Shown here piece after piece: positions 7,133-17,307 of a DNA stretch of 64,000 nucleotides. The DNA is from Flammeovirga kamogawensis. Its GTDB lineage: Bacteria; Bacteroidota; Bacteroidia; Cytophagales; Flammeovirgaceae. A program made the position numbers and the translations under genes. Positions within the stretch are counted from its first letter, which is position 1, and the number at the start of each line of letters is the position of its first letter. Below the pieces are notes generated by a model that was given only the letters and a program-made list of their open reading frames with translations, did not search any database and was not told the DNA's origin. Location: NCBI RefSeq assembly GCF_018736065.1, contig NZ_CP076128.1:1116001-1180000 (forward strand), in the 5' to 3' direction.

Positions 7133-9700
7133 ATGAAAAAGACTACAATGTTGTTTCTTGCATTTCTGATTTCATTATCTAATTATGCACAAGAAGCATC
7201 CACTGTCATCAAGGGTACGATCATAGAAAAAGAAACTGATCAACCTGTTATTGGTGCATCAATAGTAATTAAAGGAACTACTATAGGTACAACTTCAGAT
7301 TTTGATGGAAATTTCACGTTAAAAACTAGTAAATCAGGTCCCGTTGTTTTAGATATATCATTTGTTGGTTTACAAACTATTCAGCAAGATGTAAATTTAG
7401 ATGGGTCCGAAATTAATTTAGGCAATCAATATATGCCTTCTGATGCCATAGGTTTAGCAGAAGTCGAAGTAGTTGCATCTGTAGCAGTAGATAGAAAAAC
7501 ACCTGTAGCCGTTTCTACTATTAAACCAGAAGTGTTAGAAGAAAAACTAGGAACTCAGGAATTTCCTGAAATTTTAAAATCCACTCCCGGTGTATACGCT
7601 ACAAAATCTGGTGGCGGGTATGGTGATTCTAGAATTAATTTAAGAGGTTTCTCTTCTGCAAATATTGCGGTAATGATTAATGGTGTTCCGGTTAACGACA
7701 TGGAAAATGGCTCTGTTTATTGGTCTAACTGGGCAGGTCTATCTGATGTAACAAGAACAATGCAAGTTCAACGTGGTTTAGGTGCTTCTAAAGTAGCTGT
7801 CCCTTCTGTTGGTGGTACCATAAATATTCTTACTAAAACAACCGATGCTAAAAAGGGTGGTAACCTAAGTTATGGCATTGGTAACGATGGTTACAGCAAA
7901 ATCGGTTTCACAGCCTCAACTGGGCAAACTGAAAATGGTTGGGCAGTTTCGGTTTCAGGTTCTAAAACCACTGGTGTTGGTTTTGTAGATGGAACAACTT
8001 TCGAGGGATATTCTTACTTCGCAAATGTTTCAAAAAAAATTAATGATTACCATCAATTGTCATTTACTGTTTTTGGAGCTCCTCAAGTTCATGGTCAGCG
8101 TAGAAATAAAGTCTTACTTTCAGATTATAAAGAATCTGGAAGAGGTATTAAATACAATGGTGATTGGGGGTATAGAAATGGAGAAGAATACAATGTTAGA
8201 GAAAATTATTATCATAAACCTCAAATATCTTTAAACTGGTTCTGGAACATTAACGATAAAATGGATTTGGCAACCGTACTTTATAGTTCGATTGGCCGTG
8301 GTGGTGGATCTGGCGGTACTGGTGTTGATAAATTTGGACCTAGTCTTAGCAACCCCTATCGTAGAGATGGTGTTATAGATTTTGATAAAATTGTTGATGA
8401 AAATATTGCTAATGGTAGACAAGGATCAGAATCTATTATTTATAATGGAGTAAATAATCATCAATGGTATGGAGGTTTATCTACGTTAACGGCTCAAGTA
8501 AGTGAAAATATTACATTTACGGGTGGTTTAGACATTAGATACTACGAAGGCAATCATTACAGAGAAGTAAAAGATCTTCTTGGCGGTCAATTCTATTTTG
8601 ATCCAGCAATTAGTAATGCAGAAGCTGGTTCAATTGGAGCAACGCAAAGAGCTGTAAAAGTTGGAGATAAAATACAATACAATAATGATGGTTTAGTTTG
8701 GTGGCAAGGTATATTTGCTCAAGCTGAATACTCTAAAGATAAATTAAGTGCCTTCCTATCATTATCAGGGTCTAACCAATCGTTCCAAAGAATAGACTAT
8801 ATGCAATATGCTCCTGAAAATCAAAAAACTGATTGGCAAAGCTTTTTTGGTTACAACATAAAAGGTGGTGCAAATTACAATCTTACAGATGTACATAATG
8901 TATTTGTAAATGGTGGATACTTCTCTCGTCAACCATTTTTTAATAGTGTATGGCCAAATTACAACAACAATACAAACGAAGGTGTTGTAAATGAAAAGGC
9001 ATTAAGCTTTGAACTTGGCTATGGCTATAGAGGTAAACTAGTTTCGGGTAATATTAATGTTTACCATACTACTTGGAAAGATAAATACTACAGAGCATCA
9101 GTTAGACAAGCAGGTTCTTCTGTGAGTTATTCAGCAAACATACCAGGTTTAGATGCTGTTCACTCTGGTGTTGAACTAGACTTTGTAATTAGACCAAATG
9201 ATAAATTTACAATTACAGGTATGGCTTCTATTGGTAATTGGAAATGGGATAAAAACGTAACCGATGTTCCTATTTATGATGATACACAACAAGAAGTAGG
9301 AACTGTAGATGTGTATGCTAAAGGTTTACATGTTGGCGATGCAGCACAAACAACTGCCGCATTAGGGTTAAATTATGTAGTTTTAGCTGGTTTAAAAGTT
9401 GGAGCAGATTGGAATCTTTATGATAGACTATTCGCAGACTTTAATGTTACACAAGTAGATACACCAGAAAAAAGTGTTGATTCTTGGCAAGTTCCTACAT
9501 ATAGTTTATTTGATCTTAACGCTAGTTATAAATTCCCAATTGGCAAGATTGATGCAACATTATATGCTAAGGTTAATAATGTCTTTAATACTTATTATGT
9601 TTCAGATGCATTTGACGGCTCGTCGCATGATTGGGATACAGCACAAGTTTTCTACGGCGCTGGTACAACATGGTCTACAAGCATTAAACTTAATTTCTAG
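7133..9700 (+). CDS. TonB-dependent outer-membrane receptor, copy 2
   Basis: An 855-aa paralogue of the receptor at 2912-5446. It has a signal peptide (ending SNYAQ), a carboxypeptidase-regulatory-like domain (GTIIEKETDQPVIGASIVIK), a plug (EILKSTPGVYATKSGGGYGD, then SVGGTINILTKTTD) and a long barrel with alternating aromatic beta strands ending in NF. Plug and barrel blocks align almost without gaps with copy 1, while extracellular-loop-like stretches differ (for example around residues 390-405), suggesting related but distinct ligands. It forms its own operon with the lipoprotein 21 nt downstream. The ligand is not deducible. Confidence 0.93.
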   Translation: MKKTTMLFLAFLISLSNYAQEASTVIKGTIIEKETDQPVIGASIVIKGTTIGTTSDFDGNFTLKTSKSGPVVLDISFVGLQTIQQDVNLDGSEINLGNQYMPSDAIGLAEVEVVASVAVDRKTPVAVSTIKPEVLEEKLGTQEFPEILKSTPGVYATKSGGGYGDSRINLRGFSSANIAVMINGVPVNDMENGSVYWSNWAGLSDVTRTMQVQRGLGASKVAVPSVGGTINILTKTTDAKKGGNLSYGIGNDGYSKIGFTASTGQTENGWAVSVSGSKTTGVGFVDGTTFEGYSYFANVSKKINDYHQLSFTVFGAPQVHGQRRNKVLLSDYKESGRGIKYNGDWGYRNGEEYNVRENYYHKPQISLNWFWNINDKMDLATVLYSSIGRGGGSGGTGVDKFGPSLSNPYRRDGVIDFDKIVDENIANGRQGSESIIYNGVNNHQWYGGLSTLTAQVSENITFTGGLDIRYYEGNHYREVKDLLGGQFYFDPAISNAEAGSIGATQRAVKVGDKIQYNNDGLVWWQGIFAQAEYSKDKLSAFLSLSGSNQSFQRIDYMQYAPENQKTDWQSFFGYNIKGGANYNLTDVHNVFVNGGYFSRQPFFNSVWPNYNNNTNEGVVNEKALSFELGYGYRGKLVSGNINVYHTTWKDKYYRASVRQAGSSVSYSANIPGLDAVHSGVELDFVIRPNDKFTITGMASIGNWKWDKNVTDVPIYDDTQQEVGTVDVYAKGLHVGDAAQTTAALGLNYVVLAGLKVGADWNLYDRLFADFNVTQVDTPEKSVDSWQVPTYSLFDLNASYKFPIGKIDATLYAKVNNVFNTYYVSDAFDGSSHDWDTAQVFYGAGTTWSTSIKLNF

Positions 9701-9721
9701 TCAAAAATAATTATAGATATA

Positions 9722-10849
9722 ATGACAATTTTTAAAAATATAATTGGGCTAGTCTTAGTATTTCTAATGACCATTGCCTGTGACCCTCTCAAGGATATAA
9801 ATGACTCCATTGATGACGGTCGTTCTCCAGTGTCCTCTGATTATACATTCACAGATGATGATTATGGTCTATCTTGTAATGCAGATGTGCAAAAATTTAT
9901 GAGTTTTAGTGAAACTGTCCCACCAGATAATGACACTTGTGGTGTAGCTCAAATCTTAAATCAGAAGTTTTATGGTGTAAGTGGTGATATTATGAATACC
10001 ACATATAATTATTATAATGCTTTATATAAAGGTACTACAGTTTCATATACAGCTACACAGTCTGATTATGATAGATATGGTGGTTTTGGTTCCCTTAGTT
10101 TAAATTCATCTATTCAAGTTTGTGATTCGGTATTTACTGCGAATAATGGATCTCCTGCTGAAAAAAGTGATGTAGTTAGCTTAACAGCCACATACTATGA
10201 CAATGGATATACAACTCCTACTGATACATTAATTGAATACATCTCATTTGGAAGTCCTATTTGGCAACAAATATATGTTCTTCAATCAGATGATTATAGA
10301 GCGATGGATCAATCATATGATAACTTTAGTAGTAAAAATGATGCATTAGCAAGAATTCCTACGTGGCTTAATCTAATTGAAAGACCCTATGCATCTGAAG
10401 GAGACGTACAAGTTATTCAATATTCCGTATCTGAAAAGGACAGCGATGGCAATAGAGTAACAAAAGATTATGTTGCAGAATTTAATTATACAAATGGAAC
10501 TTGGGTAGCTATAAATGATACTCAAGCTCAAACTGGAGCATACAAATGGGACAATGAAACGAAACTATGGAATGTTTCTCCAGTTTACACTTTTGTTGTT
10601 ACAACAGATGATAAATACGATCAAGAATATACATTAACTGAAGCAGATTATACTTCTGTAGGTGAAAGCTATCCAAATTTTGATGGTAGAAATAATACTC
10701 AAGAAGACATCGATACAAAAATTGGTACTATTCTTAATTCTCAATCTGAAATTGTAATTGAAGAAGGGCAAAATATAAAAGTAAACTATGTAGTTTACGA
10801 TGGTAGTTCTAATGATGAAGTCGGTTATTACAAAGCTACTTTACCATAA
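9722..10849 (+). CDS. Repeat-containing lipoprotein paired with TonB receptor 2
   Basis: A 375-aa lipoprotein with lipobox TIAC (Cys20), paralogous to the lipoprotein at 5465-6916 but about one repeat unit shorter. The shared motif appears as SDDYRAMDQSYDNFSS (about residues 189-204) and EADYTSVGESYPNF (about 307-320); a degenerate copy starts near 114 (QSDYDRYGGF). Each is followed by a beta-rich stretch with conserved Tyr. It lies directly after receptor 2 and before a terminator. I do not recognise a named domain; a substrate-binding or capping role for the receptor is inferred from position alone. Confidence 0.8.
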   Translation: MTIFKNIIGLVLVFLMTIACDPLKDINDSIDDGRSPVSSDYTFTDDDYGLSCNADVQKFMSFSETVPPDNDTCGVAQILNQKFYGVSGDIMNTTYNYYNALYKGTTVSYTATQSDYDRYGGFGSLSLNSSIQVCDSVFTANNGSPAEKSDVVSLTATYYDNGYTTPTDTLIEYISFGSPIWQQIYVLQSDDYRAMDQSYDNFSSKNDALARIPTWLNLIERPYASEGDVQVIQYSVSEKDSDGNRVTKDYVAEFNYTNGTWVAINDTQAQTGAYKWDNETKLWNVSPVYTFVVTTDDKYDQEYTLTEADYTSVGESYPNFDGRNNTQEDIDTKIGTILNSQSEIVIEEGQNIKVNYVVYDGSSNDEVGYYKATLP

Positions 10850-10873
10850 AAACCTATCAACATTTACTTAAAA

Positions 10874-10916
10874 AGGCAGTCCATAAACTTAAATGATTAT
10901 GGACTGTCTTTTTTTT
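10874..10916. terminator. Bidirectional terminator between lipoprotein 2 and the esterase
   Basis: A 13-bp stem with one G-T wobble (10874-10886/10897-10909) is followed by at least eight T on the plus strand and preceded by an A-run, so it can serve both convergent units. Confidence 0.85.
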
Positions 10917-11784
10917 ATTTCTGATGAAAAGTATCTGTTACAAACTTAAGAACATCTAGTAATGCAGATCTCCAATACGACCAACTATGACCGCCATCAC
11001 GAACTCTATATTCATGTTCGATATTTTTCTTTCTCATTTTGATATGTATCAAACTATTCCCTTCAAAAAGGAAATCATCATCTCCACAATCAATATACCA
11101 CTTGATCTGATTTTCAGGAGCTATTTTATCTGGTAAATTATCTACAAGAACTAAAGGGTTATTCTTATCATAATGTTCTTTAATTTCACTTTTTGATTTC
11201 CCTTTATAATATTCATCGACCTCACCTACTCTTTCTTCTGGATTTGCCTCTCCAAACCAAGCACTTAAAGGGCATGCTGAAGAAAATAATTCAGAATGGT
11301 GTAAGGCATATACAAAGGTTCCACCACCTCCCATCGAGAGTCCAGCAATTGCTCTATATCTTTTTTCTTTTCTAATACGGTATTTATTTTCTACAAAAGG
11401 CATTAACTCATTAAAAAAATAATCTTCATAGTTCCAATCACCATCAATTGTGTTAAAATAACCAATTCTATCTGTATCTGCATCAGGCATAACAATTATC
11501 ATTGGTGTAGCCTTTCCTTCATTAATTGCTTTATCAGCAATATAATTCACTTCACCAAATTGAATCCAACCAGTATGATTATCACTATACCCATGCAATA
11601 AATATAAAACAGGGTAACTCCTCTCAGATGCATCATATCCAGGTGGTAAGTAGATAGAAAAATTACGCTCACCTTTTAAAATTTTACTAGGCACTTTTAA
11701 ATTGTCATATACTTTTCCATATTCTTGTGCATTAAGTAAAAAAGGAGATAACACAAACATTGCTAAAATTAATAATTTCTTCAT
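10915..11784 (-). CDS. Secreted alpha/beta-hydrolase esterase (esterase D / feruloyl-esterase-like)
   Basis: A 289-aa exported hydrolase with a signal peptide ending LLNAQ. It belongs to the putative-esterase family that includes feruloyl esterases and enterochelin-esterase-like proteins. Visible are the oxyanion-side motif YLLHGYSDNHTGW (about residues 61-73), the nucleophile elbow GLSMGG with Ser150, and a C-terminal GGHSW with His266 as the likely catalytic base; an Asp in YIDCGDDDF is the probable third triad member. The natural substrate (an acetyl, feruloyl or other ester) cannot be told. It is a single-gene unit bounded by terminators on both sides. Confidence 0.86.
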   Translation of the reverse strand: MKKLLILAMFVLSPFLLNAQEYGKVYDNLKVPSKILKGERNFSIYLPPGYDASERSYPVLYLLHGYSDNHTGWIQFGEVNYIADKAINEGKATPMIIVMPDADTDRIGYFNTIDGDWNYEDYFFNELMPFVENKYRIRKEKRYRAIAGLSMGGGGTFVYALHHSELFSSACPLSAWFGEANPEERVGEVDEYYKGKSKSEIKEHYDKNNPLVLVDNLPDKIAPENQIKWYIDCGDDDFLFEGNSLIHIKMRKKNIEHEYRVRDGGHSWSYWRSALLDVLKFVTDTFHQK

Positions 11785-11801
11785 TCTATAGATGGTTAAT
11801 T

Positions 11802-11835
11802 AAAAAAGGGTATCAAACCCGAAAATTTGATACCC
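11802..11835 (-). terminator. Terminator of the propionate operon, after mutB
   Basis: A perfect 10-bp stem (11808-11817/11826-11835) is followed, on the minus strand, by six T. It ends the long leftward methylmalonyl-CoA operon. Confidence 0.9.
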
Positions 11836-11856
11836 TAAAAATAAGAACACATTTAT

Positions 11857-14007
11857 TTATTTTTCAATTTCTTCATCCTCTAATAAGAGTTGAAGTACTT
11901 TTTTAGCCGAAACAGGAATCTTAGTACCCGGGCCAAAAATAGCAGCTACACCATTATCGTATAAAAATTGATAATCTTGTTCTGGAATTACTCCACCCGC
12001 AAAAACCATAATATCTTCACGGCCTAAACGTTTTAACTCTTCGATTAACTGAGGAATTAATGTTTTATGTCCGGCGGCTAAACTAGAAGCACCAACACAA
12101 TCCACATCATTTTCAGCTGCCTGACGAGCTACTTCTTCTGGTGTTTGGAATAGAGGTCCCATATCAACATCAAAGCCAATATCTGCAAAACTTGTTGCAA
12201 TAACTTTAGCACCTCTATCATGACCATCTTGTCCCATCTTAGCAATCATTACTCTTGGACGTTTCCCCTCCAATTTCTCGAATTCATTAGCTAAACTTTT
12301 TGCTTCTGCAAAAGCTTTATCTCCAGCCACTTCATGAGAATAAACTCCTGAAATATTTCTAATTGTTGCTTTATAACGGCCAAAATCTTTTTCCATAGCA
12401 TCTGATATTTCACCTAAAGACGCTCGACACCTTGCTGCCTCAACAGCCAATTCTAATAAGTTACCTTCACCTGTTGCTGCTGCAACTTCGATAGCTTTTA
12501 TGGCTGCATCTGCCTTTGCTGCATCTCTATCTTCACGCATTTGTTTTAAACGAGCAACCTGTCCTTCACGAACAGTAGTGTTGTCTATTTCTAAAACGTC
12601 AATATCTGTCTTTTCGTCTGAAATGTATTTATTTACACCTACAATTGTATCATGACCAGAGTCAATTCTTGCTTGTTTACGAGCAGAAGCTTCTTCAATA
12701 CGCATCTTAGGAATACCTTTCTCAATGGCTTTTGCCATTCCCCCATTTTCCTCAACCTCTTCAATCAACTTCCATGCTTTTTGAGCAATCTCATTGGTTA
12801 AATATTCTACATAATGCGAACCAGCCCAAGGATCAATTACTTTACAGATGTTAGTTTCATCTTGCAAATACAACTGAGTGTTACGAGCGATACGTGCAGA
12901 AAAATCTGTTGGCAATGCAATCGCTTCATCAAGTGCATTTGTATGTAGAGATTGTGTATGTCCTAATGCCGCACCCATTGCTTCAATTGCCGTTCTTGCT
13001 ACATTATTAAATGGATCTTGCTCAGACAATGACCAACCCGACGTTTGAGAGTGTGTTCTCAAAGCCATCGATTTTGGGTTTTTAGGTCCAAACTGTTTCA
13101 CAATTTTAGCCCAAAGCATTCTACCTGCACGCATTTTAGCAATCTCCATAAAATGGTTCATACCAATAGCCCAGAAGAAAGATAAACGAGGTGCAAAAGC
13201 ATCAATGTCTAACCCTGCCGCTTTACCTGCTTTCAAATACTCTAAACCATCAGCTAAAGTATAAGCCAATTCAATATCTGCTGTTGCTCCAGCTTCTTGC
13301 ATGTGATAGCCAGAAATTGATATTGAATTATACTTTGGCATATTGTTAGAAGTATAAGAAAATATATCTGAAATGATACGCATTGATGGTTTTGGTGGAT
13401 AGATATAGGTATTTCTAACCATAAATTCCTTCAAAATATCATTCTGAATTGTACCACTCAACTTCTCTTTACTTACACCGGCTTCTTCTGCAGCTACAAT
13501 GTAAAAAGCAAGAACAGGTATTACTGCTCCGTTCATTGTCATTGATACAGACATTTTATCTAATGGTATATCATTAAATAAAATTTTCATATCCTCTACA
13601 GAATCAATAGCAACACCTGCTTTACCTACATCACCCACAACACGTGGATGATCAGAGTCATAGCCTCTATGTGTAGCTAAATCAAAAGCTACTGACAATC
13701 CTTTTTGACCTGCCGCCAAGTTTCTTTTATAAAATGCATTAGATTCTTCTGCTGTAGAAAAACCTGCATACTGACGGATAGTCCATGGGCGAAGTGCATA
13801 CATTGCAGAATAAGGACCTCTTAGAAATGGAGGTAAACCTGCTCCAAACTCTAGATGTTCGGCAGTACTACAATCTGCTTTATCAAACCCTTTTTTTACA
13901 GAGATTCCTTCTGCTGTTTTCCATTCTTTGCCTTGTTCAGCAACTAACTTTTCAGCAGATGTAATCTTGATTTTATTTATATCTAATTTTGAAAAATCTG
14001 GTCTCAT
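11857..14007 (-). CDS. mutB: Methylmalonyl-CoA mutase, large (B12-binding) subunit
   Basis: Adenosylcobalamin-dependent mutase interconverting succinyl-CoA and (R)-methylmalonyl-CoA. The 716-aa chain has the TIM-barrel domain with the substrate-site motif [17 protein letters not shown] and a C-terminal cobalamin domain with the base-off motif [11 protein letters not shown], His596 being the cobalt ligand. Length is that of the catalytic subunit of two-subunit mutases. It lies 60 nt after mutA and is the last gene of the operon. The activity fits the neighbouring epimerase, decarboxylase, CoA-transferase and MeaB chaperone. Confidence 0.97.
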   Translation of the reverse strand: MRPDFSKLDINKIKITSAEKLVAEQGKEWKTAEGISVKKGFDKADCSTAEHLEFGAGLPPFLRGPYSAMYALRPWTIRQYAGFSTAEESNAFYKRNLAAGQKGLSVAFDLATHRGYDSDHPRVVGDVGKAGVAIDSVEDMKILFNDIPLDKMSVSMTMNGAVIPVLAFYIVAAEEAGVSKEKLSGTIQNDILKEFMVRNTYIYPPKPSMRIISDIFSYTSNNMPKYNSISISGYHMQEAGATADIELAYTLADGLEYLKAGKAAGLDIDAFAPRLSFFWAIGMNHFMEIAKMRAGRMLWAKIVKQFGPKNPKSMALRTHSQTSGWSLSEQDPFNNVARTAIEAMGAALGHTQSLHTNALDEAIALPTDFSARIARNTQLYLQDETNICKVIDPWAGSHYVEYLTNEIAQKAWKLIEEVEENGGMAKAIEKGIPKMRIEEASARKQARIDSGHDTIVGVNKYISDEKTDIDVLEIDNTTVREGQVARLKQMREDRDAAKADAAIKAIEVAAATGEGNLLELAVEAARCRASLGEISDAMEKDFGRYKATIRNISGVYSHEVAGDKAFAEAKSLANEFEKLEGKRPRVMIAKMGQDGHDRGAKVIATSFADIGFDVDMGPLFQTPEEVARQAAENDVDCVGASSLAAGHKTLIPQLIEELKRLGREDIMVFAGGVIPEQDYQFLYDNGVAAIFGPGTKIPVSAKKVLQLLLEDEEIEK

Positions 14008-14067
14008 CGTTCTTTAATTTAAGTTCGAAAACAAGTGAATGTTAACGTGACATACTCAATTACGACA

Positions 14068-15906
14068 TTAAACTATTTCTAAGTCTGATTGGAATTGATT
14101 TAAAGCCTGGATAGCATTGGTTTTTACATGAACAAAACCATCAACACCTGCCGCTAAATAATCTGCTTCTTTATCACCAGGGTAACCTGCCAGAATTAGT
14201 TTTTTATTTTTTGCTTCAGATGCCTTAAATGCAGTCGCAAATTTGCCTACACTCTCTGCATATTCAGCATCAGAAGAGCACATTACAATTACATCAGCTT
14301 CAGAATTAATTGCTCCTTCTAAAGCTTCATCTACGCTATTATAAAACTGTTCTGAAGAAACAAACCCAGCTGTACCAAAGAAATCCATTGCAAAAGTAGA
14401 ACGTGCTTTACGCATAGCTAAATTACCAAATAAAGCATTAAACACTTTAGGTCTAGCACCTCCGTCATGAACATATTTTTCTGTTTTTAAACGAAGATTC
14501 TCAAACTGTAAAGTTGCTCTTTGAGGGTGTAACAATTCTACTTTGCTTATCTTATCATGTGTGACAGATATATTATCAGGGTTGATTTCCTCTAACTGAT
14601 TCGGGTATCTATTTGTACCAACATATACACTTCTACGTTGTGCAATTAGTTTTTCTTTATGGTCTCTTGTTTTAGTAATCAAGCTTTGAATTACGCCATT
14701 ATTAAAACATTCCAAGAAACCATTTTCTGATTCAATAGTTTGGAACAGCATTAAGGCTGCATCCATAATTTGTTCAGATAGAGAATCGATATAATAAGAA
14801 CCTGCAGATGGATCTGCTACTTTACCTAAATAAGCTTCCTCTCTCATAATATGAGAAATATTTAGAGCAATACGTTGAGATTGCTTTGTTGGAGACTCAT
14901 AAGATGAATTATGTGCTACAATGTTAATAGCATTTACACCACCAAGAACAGCAGACATTGCTTCTGTTGTATTACGCAACATATTCACATTTGGATCATA
15001 TATTGATTTAGACCAAAGTGATGAATTTGCAACAATTAATAAATTCTCAGGGTTAAATGATGTATCATACAATTTTGCAACTTCAATAGAAAGCAGTCTA
15101 AATGCTCTAAATTTTGCAATTTCATGGAAGTAATCACCTCCAACCGTAGCCTGAAAAATCAAGTTACCTAACACCTCTTCAGGTTCAATATTAAATTGAC
15201 CAAGTTGATCAATATATTCAACAACTGTATTTAAAGAAAACGCTAATTCTTGTACATGGTTGGCCCCTGCATTTACAAAAGCATCAGTATTAATACTTAA
15301 AACTTTAAAGCCGGGCATCTCAGTTGTATAGGAGATCAACCTTGACAACCGTTGAAAACCTTCTTGCTCTATTTCTCCTGTTGTTGTATAGTTTGCTAGA
15401 GGATCAAAATTTACATAACCTCGAACTTTATCAAGTGATACGCCATGAATATGTAAATATCCAACATAATCACGTACAAGTGTTCTTGGATGAGATACAT
15501 TTTCGAAACAAACATGTACCATTTCAATACTGATACCTTTTAAGGCCATTTCAATATCAAAATTCTTAATACTATCAACATTAAAAATTAAACCTTCAAC
15601 ACCTCTTTCTAAAAGATAAAGTGCATTATCGTTAATTTCTTTGTTTGTTGCTCCTACTACTCTCTGAAAACTATCCCAGTTCAAACCCTCATCTTCTGAT
15701 GAAGGTAAAATTTTTTTTAATTGATCTAGTACACCTTCTTTCCCTACTCTATCTTCTGCAGTATAATATGGAGAAATGGTCATCCCATTTTCTGTTTTCC
15801 ATACTAGTTTTTTATCGAAATCAGCTCCTTTAAGGTCAGTAATTACTTTTTCTTTCCAAGTTTCTTTACTGATCGGTTCGAAGTCTGAAAATAACTTCTC
15901 AGCCAT
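14068..15906 (-). CDS. mutA: Methylmalonyl-CoA mutase, small subunit
   Basis: A 612-aa non-catalytic partner of MutB. It shares the barrel fold (MSAVLGGVNAINIVAHNSSYE, KVADPSAGSYYIDSL) and a C-terminal Rossmann-like domain, but that domain lacks the DxHxxG cobalamin ligand motif, as expected for this subunit. Gene order mutA-mutB and the short intergenic gap indicate co-translation of an alpha/beta heterodimer. It starts at an ATG 53 nt after the CoA-transferase stop. Confidence 0.95.
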   Translation of the reverse strand: MAEKLFSDFEPISKETWKEKVITDLKGADFDKKLVWKTENGMTISPYYTAEDRVGKEGVLDQLKKILPSSEDEGLNWDSFQRVVGATNKEINDNALYLLERGVEGLIFNVDSIKNFDIEMALKGISIEMVHVCFENVSHPRTLVRDYVGYLHIHGVSLDKVRGYVNFDPLANYTTTGEIEQEGFQRLSRLISYTTEMPGFKVLSINTDAFVNAGANHVQELAFSLNTVVEYIDQLGQFNIEPEEVLGNLIFQATVGGDYFHEIAKFRAFRLLSIEVAKLYDTSFNPENLLIVANSSLWSKSIYDPNVNMLRNTTEAMSAVLGGVNAINIVAHNSSYESPTKQSQRIALNISHIMREEAYLGKVADPSAGSYYIDSLSEQIMDAALMLFQTIESENGFLECFNNGVIQSLITKTRDHKEKLIAQRRSVYVGTNRYPNQLEEINPDNISVTHDKISKVELLHPQRATLQFENLRLKTEKYVHDGGARPKVFNALFGNLAMRKARSTFAMDFFGTAGFVSSEQFYNSVDEALEGAINSEADVIVMCSSDAEYAESVGKFATAFKASEAKNKKLILAGYPGDKEADYLAAGVDGFVHVKTNAIQALNQFQSDLEIV

Positions 15907-15959
15907 AATTATGTTATTTTAGTGTGTTTATATATACAATAATAAAATAAACCTAGCTA

Positions 15960-17273
15960 TTAAACTAACTCAGGCTTAAGACCTGCGTAAGCTGAATAAC
16001 TTCTACCGAAACGTTCTTTTGCCTCTTTCTCTAATGCTTCTCTATGCATTGGGTGGGCAATTGATATTAATGCTTTAGCTCTTTGCACTAAATTTTGACC
16101 AAATAAATCAGCAATTCCGTATTCTGTAACTACAAAACGAGCATGGGCTCTTGTTGTAACTACTCCTGCTCCTTGCTGTAAGAATGGTGAAATTTTAGAT
16201 ATTCCTTTATTAGTAATTGATGGTAAAGCTGTAATTGGTTTACCTCCTTCTGAAAGTGCTGCCCCACGCATAAAATCCATTTGACCACCAACTCCAGAGA
16301 ACATTCTAGTTCCTATTGAATCTGCACAAATCTGTCCTGTTAAATCAACTTCTATAGCTGAGTTAATGGCTGTTACTTTAGGATTCTGACGTATTACTGC
16401 CGTATCATTTACATAAGCAATATCCATCATTTCAACCTCAGGGTTATCATCCATAAAGTCATACAAACGGCGCGTACCCATTGCAAATCCAGAAACAATT
16501 TTATGAGGATTCACCTTTTTATTAGCTCCATTTACAATCCCTTTTTCACAAAGATCAATCAACCCTTCTGAGAACATTTCTGTATGTACTCCTAAGTTTT
16601 TATGATTATGCAAATAAGTAAGTACTGCATTTGGAATACCTCCTATACCCATTTGAAGTGTTGCCCCGTCTTCAACTAAAGTAGCAACATGAGCTCCAAT
16701 TTGTTGTTCAACTTCTGACGGTGCAGTAAATTTCATCTCATAAATAGGCTCATCTACCTCAACAACTGCATCGAAACGATCAATATGTAAAATACCATCA
16801 CCCATACAGCGTGGCATTTGTTTATTTACCTGAGCAATAACTTTTTGTCCTTTTTCTATAGCTGCTACAATAATATCAACTGATACGCCTAAAGAACAAT
16901 ACCCATGTTTATCTGGAGTAGATACATTTACCATCACAACATCTAGAGGTAATACATCTCTTCTAAAAAGGTTAGGTATATCACTTAAAAAAACGGGTAT
17001 ATATTGAGCATTTCCAGCCCATACTTGCTTTCTTACATTGCCACCAATAAAGAAACAGTTTGTTTTAAAACTTTCGGTGTATTGTTCTTCTGCATACCCT
17101 GCATATCCTTCTGTATGTAAATGAACAATTTCAACATCTCTTAATTCGTTTGCACGAGCCGTCATAGCGATAGTTAATGCCTGTGGAGTTGCCGCTCCGC
17201 CTTGAATACATACTCTATCTCCTGACTTTATTATTTTTACAGCCTCATCAGCTGATACGTATTTAGTTGCCAT
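15960..17273 (-). CDS. Acetyl-CoA hydrolase/CoA-transferase family protein (probable succinate/propionate CoA-transferase)
   Basis: A 437-aa class I-type CoA-transferase of the acetyl-CoA hydrolase / 4-hydroxybutyrate CoA-transferase family. Recognisable motifs are VCIQGGAATP at the N-terminus, QMGIGGIPNAV, and THxEMF-type HTEMFSEGLIDL, which carries the glutamate expected to form the CoA thioester. Its place between decarboxylase and mutase genes makes transfer of CoA between propionyl-CoA or acetyl-CoA and succinate the most economical role, closing the succinate-to-propionate cycle without ATP. The exact acyl specificity is inferred from context, not from the sequence. Confidence 0.86.
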   Translation of the reverse strand: MATKYVSADEAVKIIKSGDRVCIQGGAATPQALTIAMTARANELRDVEIVHLHTEGYAGYAEEQYTESFKTNCFFIGGNVRKQVWAGNAQYIPVFLSDIPNLFRRDVLPLDVVMVNVSTPDKHGYCSLGVSVDIIVAAIEKGQKVIAQVNKQMPRCMGDGILHIDRFDAVVEVDEPIYEMKFTAPSEVEQQIGAHVATLVEDGATLQMGIGGIPNAVLTYLHNHKNLGVHTEMFSEGLIDLCEKGIVNGANKKVNPHKIVSGFAMGTRRLYDFMDDNPEVEMMDIAYVNDTAVIRQNPKVTAINSAIEVDLTGQICADSIGTRMFSGVGGQMDFMRGAALSEGGKPITALPSITNKGISKISPFLQQGAGVVTTRAHARFVVTEYGIADLFGQNLVQRAKALISIAHPMHREALEKEAKERFGRSYSAYAGLKPELV

Positions 17274-17307
17274 AATATATTGTGTGTTTATTTTCGAGGT
17301 TAAGAAT

